Counted from the stretch's first letter, positions 1 to 7,928 are shown. The stretch is DNA of 13,894 nucleotides from Candidatus Poribacteria bacterium (GCA_002699335.1 PACG01000007.1:1-13894), one strand, 5' to 3'. Notes: generated from the letters alone by a model not told the origin. A program made the numbers and translations.

Positions 1-231
1 AAAAGCCAGCGCATAGTGTTCTCGGTGAAGGGGACACAAAACGGACGGATCGAAGTGCCTCGACCTCGGCGGTAGTCTACCAACGACGCCTGTGTTGGGG
101 AGCAAATCGCTAAGCTCAAGGAAAAAGACTCAGACAAAGCGATTTGCAAGCAGAATGCTGTTGAAGAATACCAACAATTTGAGTAGTTCCTTGATAGATT
201 GGAAACGTTGAAATCGACGGTTGACAATTGA
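1..231 (+). pseudogene. Degenerate coding remnant with charged, coiled-coil-like segment
   Basis: One reading frame starting at base 1 gives protein-like sequence interrupted by TAG at 73-75 and 184-186 and by TGA at 229-231. The segment between the two TAGs is rich in Lys, Glu, Gln and Asp (for example EQIAKLKEKDSDKA), and the third piece continues with LDRLETLKSTVD, so together they look like a coiled coil. The left end is cut by the window edge. I do not recognise the family. It could be the tail of an eroded gene or chance open sequence. The same frame stays open to 462, but the residues after 232 do not look like a continuation. Confidence 0.3.
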
Positions 232-561
232 CAGGATTTCGCTCTTGCCCCCGTGATGAATCATTATGCCTCACCTAATATGACTATGCGCATTGCAAAA
301 TCACCCGGCTTGTTAGCGCAGCAACCTCTACCCTCTACTTCAATCAAGAGTGGATGTATTCGCTCATATATCGCGGGGTCAAGTCGGGGTTGTGACATCT
401 ATCATTTTTCTTTTCTGCCCAATCTTTGGTTGGTTCTATCATTCTCTTCTGAGCAGATCTAGAAATCTACACACTTCCATCTAAATTACTGCGCTGGTGT
501 TCAAATTCAGGCTAGTCGCACGTACGCCTTGGTGTCAGGGCTAACTGCAAAAAGAAAAGGT
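232..561. other. Gap with no supported gene
   Basis: A 69-codon open frame from a GTG at 253 to 462 has no recognisable motif, no convincing ribosome binding site and an unnatural composition. I treat it as chance. No clear hairpin terminator for the minus-strand gene ending at 562 is visible. I see nothing else in this stretch. Confidence 0.4.
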
Positions 562-1497
562 CTAAAACGAAACCTGATCAGCACCTTTGAGAGCTAGCTG
601 CTGGCGGGCTTCGTCTGGCGTGGCAATTTTGAGTGAAAGCTGTTCCAGAATTCCCCGGATAATCGACACCTGTTCGGAATTTGAAGTTGCTAATCGTCCC
701 TTGCCTGCGTATAAGCTATCTTCGAGTCCGACCCGTACATTACCGCCCATCACAGAACCCATAGTTACCAGTGGTAGTTGGTGGCGTCCTCCAGCTAGTA
801 CACTCCACAGATAGTCATCGCCAAACAGCTTATCGGCGATTCGATGCATGTGCGTGAGGTTGTCCGGGTCAGCTCCGATTCCACCGAGAATTCCGAAGAT
901 GAACTGAATGAACAACGGCGGCTTTAACAGCCCTCGATCTAAAAAATGGGCTAGGTTATACAGATGTCCAACGTCATAACACTCGAACTCGAAACGGGTA
1001 CCGCATCCTTCACCCAAGACTTTCAGAATGTGCTCGATATCTTTGAACGTATTTCGGAAAATGAAATCGCGGCTGTTCTCCAGGTGATCGCGTTCCCAGT
1101 CATATCGAAATTCATCGTACCGAGTGAGCATGGGGTATAGGCCGAAGTTCATTGAACCCATGTTGAGTGAACTCATCTCTGGCTTGAGGCGTAACGATCC
1201 CCTTAGCCGCTCGTCGACAGTCATGCCATGCCCTCCACCTGTGGTGATGTTAATTACAGCCTCACAACCTTCCTTGATTCGAGGTAAAAACTGCAGAAAC
1301 ACATCCGGATCGGGTGTCGGTCTACCATCTTTAGGATCTCGCGCATGGAGATGAAGGATTGCCGCTCCGGCCTCGGCTGCACCAATAGCCTGCTCAGCAA
1401 TTTGCTCTGGGGTCACAGGTAGATGGGGTGACATGGTCGGCGTATGGATTGAGCCGGTAATAGCACAGGTGATGATGACGTTACGGGTAGCAGCCAT
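562..1497 (-). CDS. BKACE family beta-keto acid cleavage enzyme (DUF849)
   Basis: Intact 311-residue protein of the BKACE family (founder Kce, 3-keto-5-aminohexanoate cleavage enzyme). These cytosolic Zn-dependent TIM-barrel enzymes condense a beta-keto acid with acetyl-CoA, giving acetoacetate and a CoA ester. Visible family marks are TCAITGS near the N-terminus (residues 10-16), the Zn-ligand motif HLHARDP at 49-55 (His49, His51), a TTGGGHG loop at 85-91, ECYDVGHL at 172-179 and GGNVRVGLEDSLY at 251-263 with the presumed third Zn ligand Glu259. Length and C-terminus are normal for the family. The start is an ATG with a GAGGAG ribosome site (1503-1508) five bases away. The stop is TAG. The gene has its own promoter at 1619-1647. 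The substrate cannot be read from the sequence, and the SDR and RraA-like genes nearby only suggest carbon-acid catabolism. Confidence 0.95.
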   Translation of the reverse strand: MAATRNVIITCAITGSIHTPTMSPHLPVTPEQIAEQAIGAAEAGAAILHLHARDPKDGRPTPDPDVFLQFLPRIKEGCEAVINITTGGGHGMTVDERLRGSLRLKPEMSSLNMGSMNFGLYPMLTRYDEFRYDWERDHLENSRDFIFRNTFKDIEHILKVLGEGCGTRFEFECYDVGHLYNLAHFLDRGLLKPPLFIQFIFGILGGIGADPDNLTHMHRIADKLFGDDYLWSVLAGGRHQLPLVTMGSVMGGNVRVGLEDSLYAGKGRLATSNSEQVSIIRGILEQLSLKIATPDEARQQLALKGADQVSF

Positions 1498-1588
1498 AAA
1501 TTCTCCTCGGTTTATCAGGTGTGAATTGGAACAATTATGCTTCTGGCGATCAGATGTTGAACAGCAAGTAGATTAAATCGTCTTGATG

Positions 1589-1609
1589 ATTGCCGTTTGC
1601 TCAGGCAAT
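1589..1609. promoter_or_regulatory. Operator-like inverted repeat downstream of the BKACE promoter
   Basis: The sequence ATTGCC-N9-GGCAAT forms a 6-bp inverted repeat. It begins a few bases downstream of the predicted minus-strand transcription start, where a repressor could block initiation. The arm spacing would suit a dimeric regulator. No regulator gene is present in the window, and a 6-bp repeat can arise by chance. Confidence 0.3.
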
Positions 1610-1618
1610 TAATTTGAG

Positions 1619-1647
1619 ATTATGACAAAAATTTCAAGGTCTGTCAA
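1619..1647 (-). promoter_or_regulatory. Sigma70-like promoter for the BKACE gene
   Basis: Read on the minus strand, TTGACA (1642-1647) is followed after 17 bases by CATAAT (1619-1624). The -35 box is perfect and the -10 box has five of six consensus bases. The predicted leader is about 115 bases long before the ATG at 1497. Confidence 0.7.
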
Positions 1648-1895
1648 GGTGTTCGAATAGGTGTATATTTGCCGCTAACCGCCCGGACAAGTCAGGCGAG
1701 TACAATGTTATCCATACGGATAGTTAGTTGTCACCTAGCAAGCAACAATAATCCTGATTCCCTTGCTATACGCAATACTGAATCGCTAAAGCCGTTTGTG
1801 TTGATGCAAGAGAAAAATCTTGACTTGCTACGAAGTCATAAGCGAACAGTGCCTCTTAACGATAGATTTCTCCACCTTAATTGTAAAGAATAGAT
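1648..1895. other. Gap with no supported gene
   Basis: This stretch separates the BKACE promoter from the end of the upstream minus-strand DUF4159 gene. A plus-strand open frame at 1669-1893 has no recognisable motif and overlaps the promoter-proximal region, so I do not call it. No U-tract terminator is evident. Confidence 0.4.
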
Positions 1896-3608
1896 CTATC
1901 TTTTATATTCGCTGCGGTCGGTATTACCACCGTATTTCATGGTATAAACCAGTAAATTGGTCATGAAGCGGTGTACGTCTGGTGACCGTCGATCTTGGAG
2001 TTGTGCACGGCTATCCACTTCCGATGTTTCCATACAACACAAGTAATCCTTCCGGTTCACGACCACAGTCAGCCTTTTTCCAATGAAGATCCCTTTTTGG
2101 AACTTGAATTGCGTCGGTTTGGGTTGATAACCTCCACCCCAAAACACATCTCCGCCAGTTGGTGGTTCAGATAGCTTGTAGTAAGTCCGGTACAATTCAT
2201 GGTCGTGCGGAATATTCTCTAGTTGAAATTCCGGCAGAACGGATTGCAGTTCCCGCCGAAACAGAGAGGTAAAGTTCCCATTAAAGCCACAATCATCGAA
2301 GAAGAGCAGTCCGCCCCTATTGATGAGATACCTGCGTAAGGCAATGCGCTCTTCTCTTGAAAATCCTTCCACTAATGGTCCATCTTTGGCCAAACTGCGG
2401 CTGAGCACAATATCTTTGTCGTGGCCGGTCATAAAGATGAGAGGAGCATCTAAAATTCGCTCGTCAGTCATTGGTAGTGTACCTCCCTCGAAGCTGACAT
2501 CAGCCGTGATCTTGGTTTGCTCTTGTAACCAGCTGATGAAACTAGGCACAGCAGTTGGATCTTGCCACCAATCGGAAAGAGAATGTTTCAACCTAACCAG
2601 TTTGATATGGGCCACAAACTCGTTACCACTACCGACGATCTTTGCCCCTAGCTTATCGTCCGGAATTGTAACAATGTCTCGAAATTGAAAATTTGAAGTG
2701 GCACCCGATTTCTCAGCCCCGGTAGAATAGAGCATGGAGGCAATCCCCTTAGAGTCAAGGCGACCTTGACTCTGTGCACGCACTCGATTCGACAGAGTGC
2801 CAGCTCCTGCTAATGGTATACTGCTCGTTGCCCCACTCGGAGCCTGAATCCGATGTTGATCCAGAGTCATTGGAAGCCGGGTTTGGGTGGTAATATCGGT
2901 GGGTTGTTGGTCAAACAACTTGGGGTTGAGATCGACGTTTTGCTTGATGTCAACCGCTCTCCGCTGAATAGTTTCAGCTACGTTGGTCGGTGACGTGATG
3001 TGAATCTTGGGCTGATTGGTGAGACGGAGCGAAGGGTCGGGCGTTACTCTTCTTTGAATTCGGTCCACGACCGGTTTCTTGATCATTCGGCGAGCAGAAG
3101 TATTTGGCATGGTCACGAACTCGGCGGAGATCTTATCCTCCTCAATGATCTGATTTCGCAGATTGAGGGCGATATAAACGGCTAAAATCAGGTGCAACAG
3201 GAGCGAGATCAACACGGCAGGAGAAGTACGGAAGAGCCGATGTAGAAACGAGTGATGGGAGAACGATGAACTTACAATTGCCTCTAGCGCCACCACTTGT
3301 TGTCCGTCTGTAATACTGACCACGCCGGACTGAGAACGACTAAAGCGGAGTTGATTTGTAGAACCCAGAAACTCAGTCAGTTGACCCAGTGAGACTGTAA
3401 CGATTCCCGGTTTTGTGATCTCAGCCGTTACCAGGTAGTGATAATCCCATAGAAAATTAGCTCCCCCTACCGACAACTGAACCGTTTGCTCATCGAGGGA
3501 TTCAATTTTCAGGTGGGTCAGGTTGTTCAGCATTTTTCGCGATGCCGCCTCGGATTGAAGTGCTTGAATCCCTTTTAAGAAGTCTAATTGATTGACTTGA
3601 ACTTCCAT
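1896..3608 (-). CDS. DnaN domain-I-like / TonB-like membrane anchor / DUF4159 fusion protein
   Basis: Intact 570-residue protein in three parts. Residues 1-111 resemble domain I of the beta sliding clamp DnaN: an NQLDFLKGIQ helix start, NNLTHLKIE, then AEITKPGIVTVSLGQLTEFL and a late SRSQSGVVSITDGQ strand pair. Residues 122-152 look like the usual start of a TonB-like protein, with a positive cluster followed by one membrane helix (about 131-150). A basic, Gln- and Thr-rich periplasmic linker follows. Residues 333-570 are a DUF4159 domain: FVAHIKLVRL, APLIFMTGHD (388-397), GGLLFFDDCGFNG (432-444), GGDVFWGGGY and a VHRFMTNLLVYTMKYGG tail. DUF4159 has no established activity. Its core resembles a glutamine-amidotransferase-like fold. 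No ATG, GTG or TTG start lies just before the anchor, so the fusion is genuine at the ORF level. No clear Shine-Dalgarno sequence precedes the ATG. The stop is TAG. The clamp assignment is by eye. Confidence 0.85.
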   Translation of the reverse strand: MEVQVNQLDFLKGIQALQSEAASRKMLNNLTHLKIESLDEQTVQLSVGGANFLWDYHYLVTAEITKPGIVTVSLGQLTEFLGSTNQLRFSRSQSGVVSITDGQQVVALEAIVSSSFSHHSFLHRLFRTSPAVLISLLLHLILAVYIALNLRNQIIEEDKISAEFVTMPNTSARRMIKKPVVDRIQRRVTPDPSLRLTNQPKIHITSPTNVAETIQRRAVDIKQNVDLNPKLFDQQPTDITTQTRLPMTLDQHRIQAPSGATSSIPLAGAGTLSNRVRAQSQGRLDSKGIASMLYSTGAEKSGATSNFQFRDIVTIPDDKLGAKIVGSGNEFVAHIKLVRLKHSLSDWWQDPTAVPSFISWLQEQTKITADVSFEGGTLPMTDERILDAPLIFMTGHDKDIVLSRSLAKDGPLVEGFSREERIALRRYLINRGGLLFFDDCGFNGNFTSLFRRELQSVLPEFQLENIPHDHELYRTYYKLSEPPTGGDVFWGGGYQPKPTQFKFQKGIFIGKRLTVVVNRKDYLCCMETSEVDSRAQLQDRRSPDVHRFMTNLLVYTMKYGGNTDRSEYKR

Positions 3609-3647
3609 TTCATTTATGATGGTGTGAATTGATCGTCAACGATGTTG

Positions 3648-3665
3648 AAGAGATCAGGATCTCTT
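3648..3665. repeat. Short inverted repeat upstream of the DUF4159 gene
   Basis: AAGAGATC-AG-GATCTCTT is a perfect 8-bp inverted repeat with a two-base centre, about 40 bases upstream of the minus-strand ATG at 3608. The centre is too small for a normal hairpin loop, so an operator-like role is more likely than an RNA structure. No good promoter was found between 3609 and 3735. Confidence 0.3.
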
Positions 3666-3734
3666 TGATTTCATCCCGAAATTTAGGAGATGTTGTGATT
3701 CGCAACCGAGTCGAATACTCCTTTCTTAGACGCC

Positions 3735-5774
3735 ATGTTATCTGAACGGTTGACCCCGAAAGTAACTCTGGTGCTGGCCTTACTGATTTTACACTTGGCG
3801 CCCATTCGGATCTTCACCTATTTTCCGATACAGGAGGGCTCTAGCCAATATCTACAATGCCTACGTTCTTCTGAAAGAGTATTATAACCACCAAAACTAC
3901 CGCTTGCGTGAAGTTTATCAGCTGAATTTACTACTGTTTCCCAACTGGACCTCTCACACCATTATGACAGCGTTTATGTACATTGTACCACCAATCGTCT
4001 GCGAAAAGATTGTCATCAGCCTGAGTATTACCTTATTGCCGTTAGCCGTTTTCTACTTTTTGCACGGTATAGATCGGGAGAGAGTGCACTTTGGCCTGGG
4101 CCTGATTGGTTTCATTTATACTTATTATCACTACCTGCTCCATATGCGATTTTATAACTTTTCGCCCTCAGTATGCCGATGTTCTTCGTCATACTGAGGG
4201 CGACACAAAATGGATCTAACACTGCCCAGACTCGCCCTCTTATACCTGCTGCTAATCCTCACTTTTTTCTGTCATTTTCATTTTTTGCAATGGTGGTAGT
4301 AATTTCCTGTTTTGCCGCCTACAGCCACCTCTATCGAGCGGCAATTGACACCTATGGTCAGGATTCATCCAGCACTTTAGACAATTTCTCCGTCGCCTGC
4401 CTCCGTTGGTGCAATTTATCGACCTTATGCTCCCGATCTATTTCATCATGTTTCCTTATTATTTCTCCAGTACGGGCGGATACGAACGAGATTACTGGTC
4501 GTTTGAGAAACTAGCTCAGTATTTTATCGACATGAAATCACTGGTGTATTATAGCGATAAGCATATTTTGATTGGGCAACTAATGCTAGCGGTGTTTGTG
4601 GTCGCCTTTGTTTTGACGATCTGGGATCGCATCCAACGCCTGGTTTAGTCAGATCCAGAACTTCCACTTTGGCGAATACTGAGACGGTAAGGAACAGTTT
4701 TTACTGATGGCCGCCGGGTTAACCTAGCTCTTTTTTCAGGTGCCGTGGCATGTCAAATTGGGTGGGGTCTGGATCAACGATCGCGTGCACATCTACATTT
4801 TTCTGATCCTCTTGCCTTTTTACAGCACCAATATCCATCGTTACTTTCGATACGCCTTCACCGTTACCATTACCATTTTGTCGCTCTGGCACTTCGGTCT
4901 GACCGCACACGCCTACTATTACTTGGATCGGGAAATGGCTAAAATGACCGATGCTATCGAGAAAATTGAGCCCCATTCGACTTTAACAGTTCGATCCTCG
5001 GTCTAGGATGGGCCGGAACATCGAAGTTCGCCCTACATCGGGCTGGTTAAATACACTTCTCCTTTCCTGCATGTTCCAGCTTTTTACTGCGTCGATAATG
5101 GATCAGCTTTTCTGAGCAACTATGAAGCAGAGCTGACCTACTTCCCGGTCAATTACAAAGAGAAGAGCGATCACCTGGTGGACCAAGCCGGTTACGTCCT
5201 GGCGTGGAGGATGAAAGAACATCAGGATTTACCGGATCTAATGGAAGACTACGACCGGATTCACAGTGGTAAAACCTACTCACTCTATCGGCGAAAGCGA
5301 GATAACTCAGCGGACGAATTGTGGTAGGATGGCGAACAAGTACACTTTGACTTTCAACCGCATAACGTCCCCTGTGCGTCTGAGAGCCTGGTCGTCAGCT
5401 AGGAGAGTTGGTATAATGAGCAGGACGGATGGGTAACCCATTCGGAGCGTGGTGACGGCTGGAACGATACCATTGCTGAAGCCCCAGATCGGGATTTTGT
5501 TTCTGGTCAGTTTGATGGCACCTTTAAGGCCGATCTGCCCAATGGTCAGTATCCGGTGGCGGTTCGGGTTAACCTGATTGCCAATGATAAAAACGTGATC
5601 TCTAACCTGGCGGTCCCTGTGGGGGCGAAACTGATACAACTGACCTATCAGGTTGATGCCACTAATGGTCAACACAAATCATCTATACCAAAAAGAAGAA
5701 GAGATACCCACTACAGTAGCAATGGTCCAGTTGTCAGATTCGCAGAATCAGTAGTAGTCATGAATAGAAAATAG
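3735..5774 (+). pseudogene. Eroded polytopic membrane protein (glycosyltransferase-like) with C-terminal beta-sandwich-like region
   Basis: Fragments in different frames join into one long membrane protein. It starts MLSERLTPKV with a first hydrophobic helix, then IYNAYVLLKEYY, NLLLFPNWTSH, PPIVCEKIV and HYLLHMRFYNF. This resembles a widespread uncharacterised family with an ArnT-like layout: a first loop reaching the periplasm and many helices. Further helices run 4200-4650 and 4785-4930. A soluble tail (about 5000-5770) ends in a region with HFDF, GWNDTI, FDGTFKADLPNGQYPVAVRV, reminiscent of accessory carbohydrate-binding beta sandwiches. Lesions include frame changes near 3840, 4162, 4203, 4285, 4395 and 4640, TGA at 4680 and TAG at 4725, 5004, 5325 and 5400. 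The frame closes at TAG 5772. Function was probably glycan assembly, but this rests on layout only. The tail could once have been a separate gene. Confidence 0.7.
4162..4203. repeat. Perfect 14-bp inverted repeat inside the membrane pseudogene
   Basis: Left arm TCGCCCTCAGTATG (4162-4175) and right arm CATACTGAGGGCGA (4190-4203) are exact reverse complements around a 14-base loop. The flanks on both sides read in one frame (RFYNF before, RHKMDLTLPRL after). The interior reads best in a different frame (ALSMPMFFVIL). The frame therefore changes at the left arm and changes back at the right arm. No U-tract follows, so a terminator is unlikely. Confidence 0.8.
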
Positions 5775-5798
5775 CAACGAATAGAACAAGGAGAAATT

Positions 5799-6623
5799 AC
5801 GCAGGAATACGGTACACGGCTAGCAGGTAAAGTAGCAATCGTGACCGGTGCAGGCACACATGGTGAGGTCGTTGGCACCGGCTAGGCCACCTTCATTCTT
5901 TACGCCCGACAGGGAGCCAGGGTTTTGCTGGTTGATCTCAACCAGGAGAACGTGGGCAAAAAACCTTAGCCACCATCGAAAAGGAGGGGGAACAGCTTCG
6001 ATTTTTATGGCTGACGTCACTCAAAGCGATCAGTGCCAGGCCATGGCAGATGAAGTGGTGTCACGGTATGGATCAATCGATATTTTGTCCAATAATGTTG
6101 GCATCGGATCGGCGGGAACCGTGTTGGATGCTGAGGAGTCCGAATGGGATCGAGTCTTGGACGTCAATCTGAAAAGTATGTTCTTGACCAGCAAGTTTGT
6201 GATTCCCAGAATGATCGAAACCTGTACTTTAGGCGGATTGATTATCAATATCGCTTCGATTGATGGGATGCGGGCCAACTGGTGGCCGAATATCTCCTAT
6301 GCCGTTTCTAAAGCTGGTGCTATCGCGGCATGAGTCGTAACATAGCGGTGCATCATGGGCGGCGGCAATATCCGGGTCAATTGCATTGCACCAGGCTACA
6401 TTTTTGCTTCCATGGTGGGTGATATGCCCGTGAACTACGTTAATTACGGCAGCAGGCGGGGCCGGGGGGAACCGAGGGAACAGCTTGGGATCTTGCCTGG
6501 GCTTGGGTCTTTTTAGACAGCGACGAAGCGCGCTGGATCTCAGGCGCTGTGCTTCCTGTCGATGCTGGGCTTTTCACCTTTACTCCTTTAGCCATGTTGC
6601 GACGTAGACAAGATGAAGCTTAA
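5799..6623 (+). pseudogene. Eroded short-chain dehydrogenase/reductase
   Basis: About 274 codons of a classical SDR can be followed. The cofactor loop AIVTGAG lies near the start, followed by DILSNNVGIG, the catalytic Ser region NIASIDG, the SYAVSKAG Tyr-Lys motif, RVNCIAPGY and a normal C-terminal end, AVLPVDAGLF, closing at TAA 6621-6623. The expected start codon is ACG at 5799, five bases after a good AAGGAG (5788-5793), so the ATG seems to have been lost by one T-to-C change. Other lesions are TAG at 5883, an extra A in the A-run near 5960, a lost G in the G-run near 5990, paired frame shifts around 6330-6360 and another near 6460-6480. Several lie in homopolymers, so some could be sequencing errors. 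The missing start and the TAG favour a true pseudogene. Substrate unknown. Confidence 0.85.
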
Positions 6624-6718
6624 GCACGCACTATGTTAGTGAAGAAAATCTTCCATCTATCTGTAACACCAATCGAAAAGTAGTGAGAAATAAAGGTATC
6701 TGACTCCGAGTTACACCT

Positions 6719-7396
6719 ATGAATGACCAGAATATTTACAATAGTGAAACGGAACTGCTTCAGGCCATGAGAGAACAATTCTATGCGGCAGTGATTGCCG
6801 ATATTCTCGACGACTATGGCTATCGCAATCAGGTGATGTCACATATAATCCGACCGTTGAAACCGGAAACGGTTGTCGCTGGTCGAGCCAAAACTGTTCT
6901 TTGCTCTGACGTTTACGAAATTCCAGAGTCTCCGTACCAGAAAGAGATTGAAGCTGTTGACCGGTTAGCGGCTAACCAAGTGCTGGTCTGTACTACCAAT
7001 GGATCGGTCCGGTACAGTTTTTGGGGCGAACTCCTTTCGACTGCTGCCGTAGCCCGAAGTGCGACCGGTGCAGTGATCGACGGTTTCACCCGCGACACAA
7101 GAGCTATCATCGAAATGGATTTCCCGGTTTTCGCTACTGGCCGGCTACCCACCGATTCGAAAGGTCGTGGCGAAGTGGTCGATTACGATGTAACTATCGA
7201 TTGTGGTGGGGTAACCGTCAACACTGGGGATATTGTCTTTGGTGATGACGATGGCGTTGTCGTTATCCCTCAGGAAGTGGAACAACAGGTGATTCAGTCA
7301 GCTTTCAGGAAGGTCAACCAGGAAAACCAGATACGGCAAGAACTACTGGAGGGGGCATCTGTCCGGTCGGTCTTCGATAAATACGGTATTCTATAA
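6719..7396 (+). CDS. RraA-like / HMG-aldolase family protein
   Basis: Intact 225-residue protein of the RraA family, which includes class II 4-hydroxy-4-methyl-2-oxoglutarate aldolases and the RNase E inhibitor RraA. Family marks are the N-terminal YAAVIADILDDYGYR region, FWGELLSTAA at 101-110, GAVIDGFTRDTRAI at 117-130 and the late GDIVFGDDDGVVVIP strand-loop (170-184). The published aldolase signature D-x20-R-D-x2-E/D is not fully met. Counting back from Arg125-Asp126, position 104 is Glu, and position 129 is Ala instead of an acidic residue. It may therefore not be a canonical HMG aldolase, and many relatives next to SDR genes have unknown activity. It starts at ATG 6719 without a clear Shine-Dalgarno sequence and ends in TAA. 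It lies 95 bases after the SDR pseudogene and was probably once its operon partner. Confidence 0.92.
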   Translation: MNDQNIYNSETELLQAMREQFYAAVIADILDDYGYRNQVMSHIIRPLKPETVVAGRAKTVLCSDVYEIPESPYQKEIEAVDRLAANQVLVCTTNGSVRYSFWGELLSTAAVARSATGAVIDGFTRDTRAIIEMDFPVFATGRLPTDSKGRGEVVDYDVTIDCGGVTVNTGDIVFGDDDGVVVIPQEVEQQVIQSAFRKVNQENQIRQELLEGASVRSVFDKYGIL

Positions 7397-7422
7397 GGGA
7401 CCTTGGGAAAAGCCACAACGTA

Positions 7423-7769
7423 TCATCGATTCAAGACGTGTACCACCTGGGTTCTGTTTGACCACTGGTCGCTACCATCACGATATATAAGCCGGTGGGC
7501 ACAGTTCCGCCCAGGTGATCGCGCTCGTCCCAACTCAATGCCTGTTTGCCTTCACCTCGTGTCCGTTGATAAGCGATCAGGTTGACTATAGACTTTGATC
7601 GTCATACTAGCTGGCCCATAGCATCTTATTTATCTAGCTGGTATTTTTTGGGATTCCGTTCCCCAGCCTTAGCCTTGGTCTCGTCATCAACCATTACTGC
7701 CATCACATATTCCACTGCCCACAGGCTAACCGCTAGTAACAATAGAAACATTCAACTTAGCTGTCACAT
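7423..7769 (-). pseudogene. Eroded small secreted protein with FlgD-Ig-like C-terminal domain
   Basis: A perfect GGAGG (7778-7782) lies eight bases before ATG 7769, but TGA follows immediately (7764-7766) and again just before an in-frame ATG at 7751. From there 41 codons encode a signal-peptide-like helix MFLLLLAVSLWAVEYVMAV and a polar stretch ending KKYQLDK, then TAA at 7626-7628. Beyond, in shifted frames, come TIKVYS, GKQALSW and DHLGGTVPTGLYIVMVATSG, then VVHVLNR closing at TGA 7423-7425. The WD-x-RD-x-x-G-x-x-VPTGLY pattern is typical of FlgD Ig-like or gliding-sorting-type C-terminal domains of secreted proteins. The original was about 110 residues. At least two frame shifts are needed to join the parts. 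A shorter reading, with the 41-codon peptide expressed alone, cannot be excluded. Confidence 0.65.
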
Positions 7770-7862
7770 ATATACTTCCTCCAAATAGGTTTCTGTGCGT
7801 AGGCAACTGGGAATCCTAAACCTTTTCGGCTTACACATCCTAGAAATTTTCCTCTCGGTTGA

Positions 7863-7882
7863 TACTGGGTCTGCACCCAGTA
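7863..7882. repeat. Stable hairpin in the 7770-8137 gap
   Basis: TACTGGGT-CTGC-ACCCAGTA gives an 8-bp perfect stem with a four-base loop. No U-tract follows immediately on either strand, so it is not a textbook terminator. It lies just upstream of the candidate promoter at 7900-7928. Confidence 0.5.
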
Positions 7883-7899
7883 ATGGCCTCTGGTTGTTT

Positions 7900-7928
7900 T
7901 TGACATCATATGGCATGTCTGCTAAACT
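7900..7928 (+). promoter_or_regulatory. Candidate sigma70-like promoter, plus strand
   Basis: TTGACA (7900-7905) is separated by 17 bases from TAAACT (7923-7928). The -35 is perfect; the -10 matches four of six bases. It points toward the truncated gene starting at 8138, with a leader of about 200 bases. Confidence 0.4.

Noticed and set aside
253..462. 69-codon plus-strand ORF
   Set aside because: No recognisable domain, GTG start without a ribosome site; likely chance opening after the remnant at 1-231.
1669..1893. 74-codon plus-strand ORF between the BKACE and DUF4159 genes
   Set aside because: No motif, no ribosome site, unnatural composition, and it lies in the promoter-side gap of a minus-strand gene.
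4162..4203. Rho-independent terminator at the 14-bp hairpin
   Set aside because: No T-run follows on either strand and it lies inside the membrane protein reading frame.
7626..7769. TGA read as Trp in the small FlgD-Ig-like gene (ATG-TGA and TGA-ATG)
   Set aside because: The same gene also has TAA and frame shifts, another copy of its end uses TGA as the natural stop, and intact genes encode Trp with TGG.
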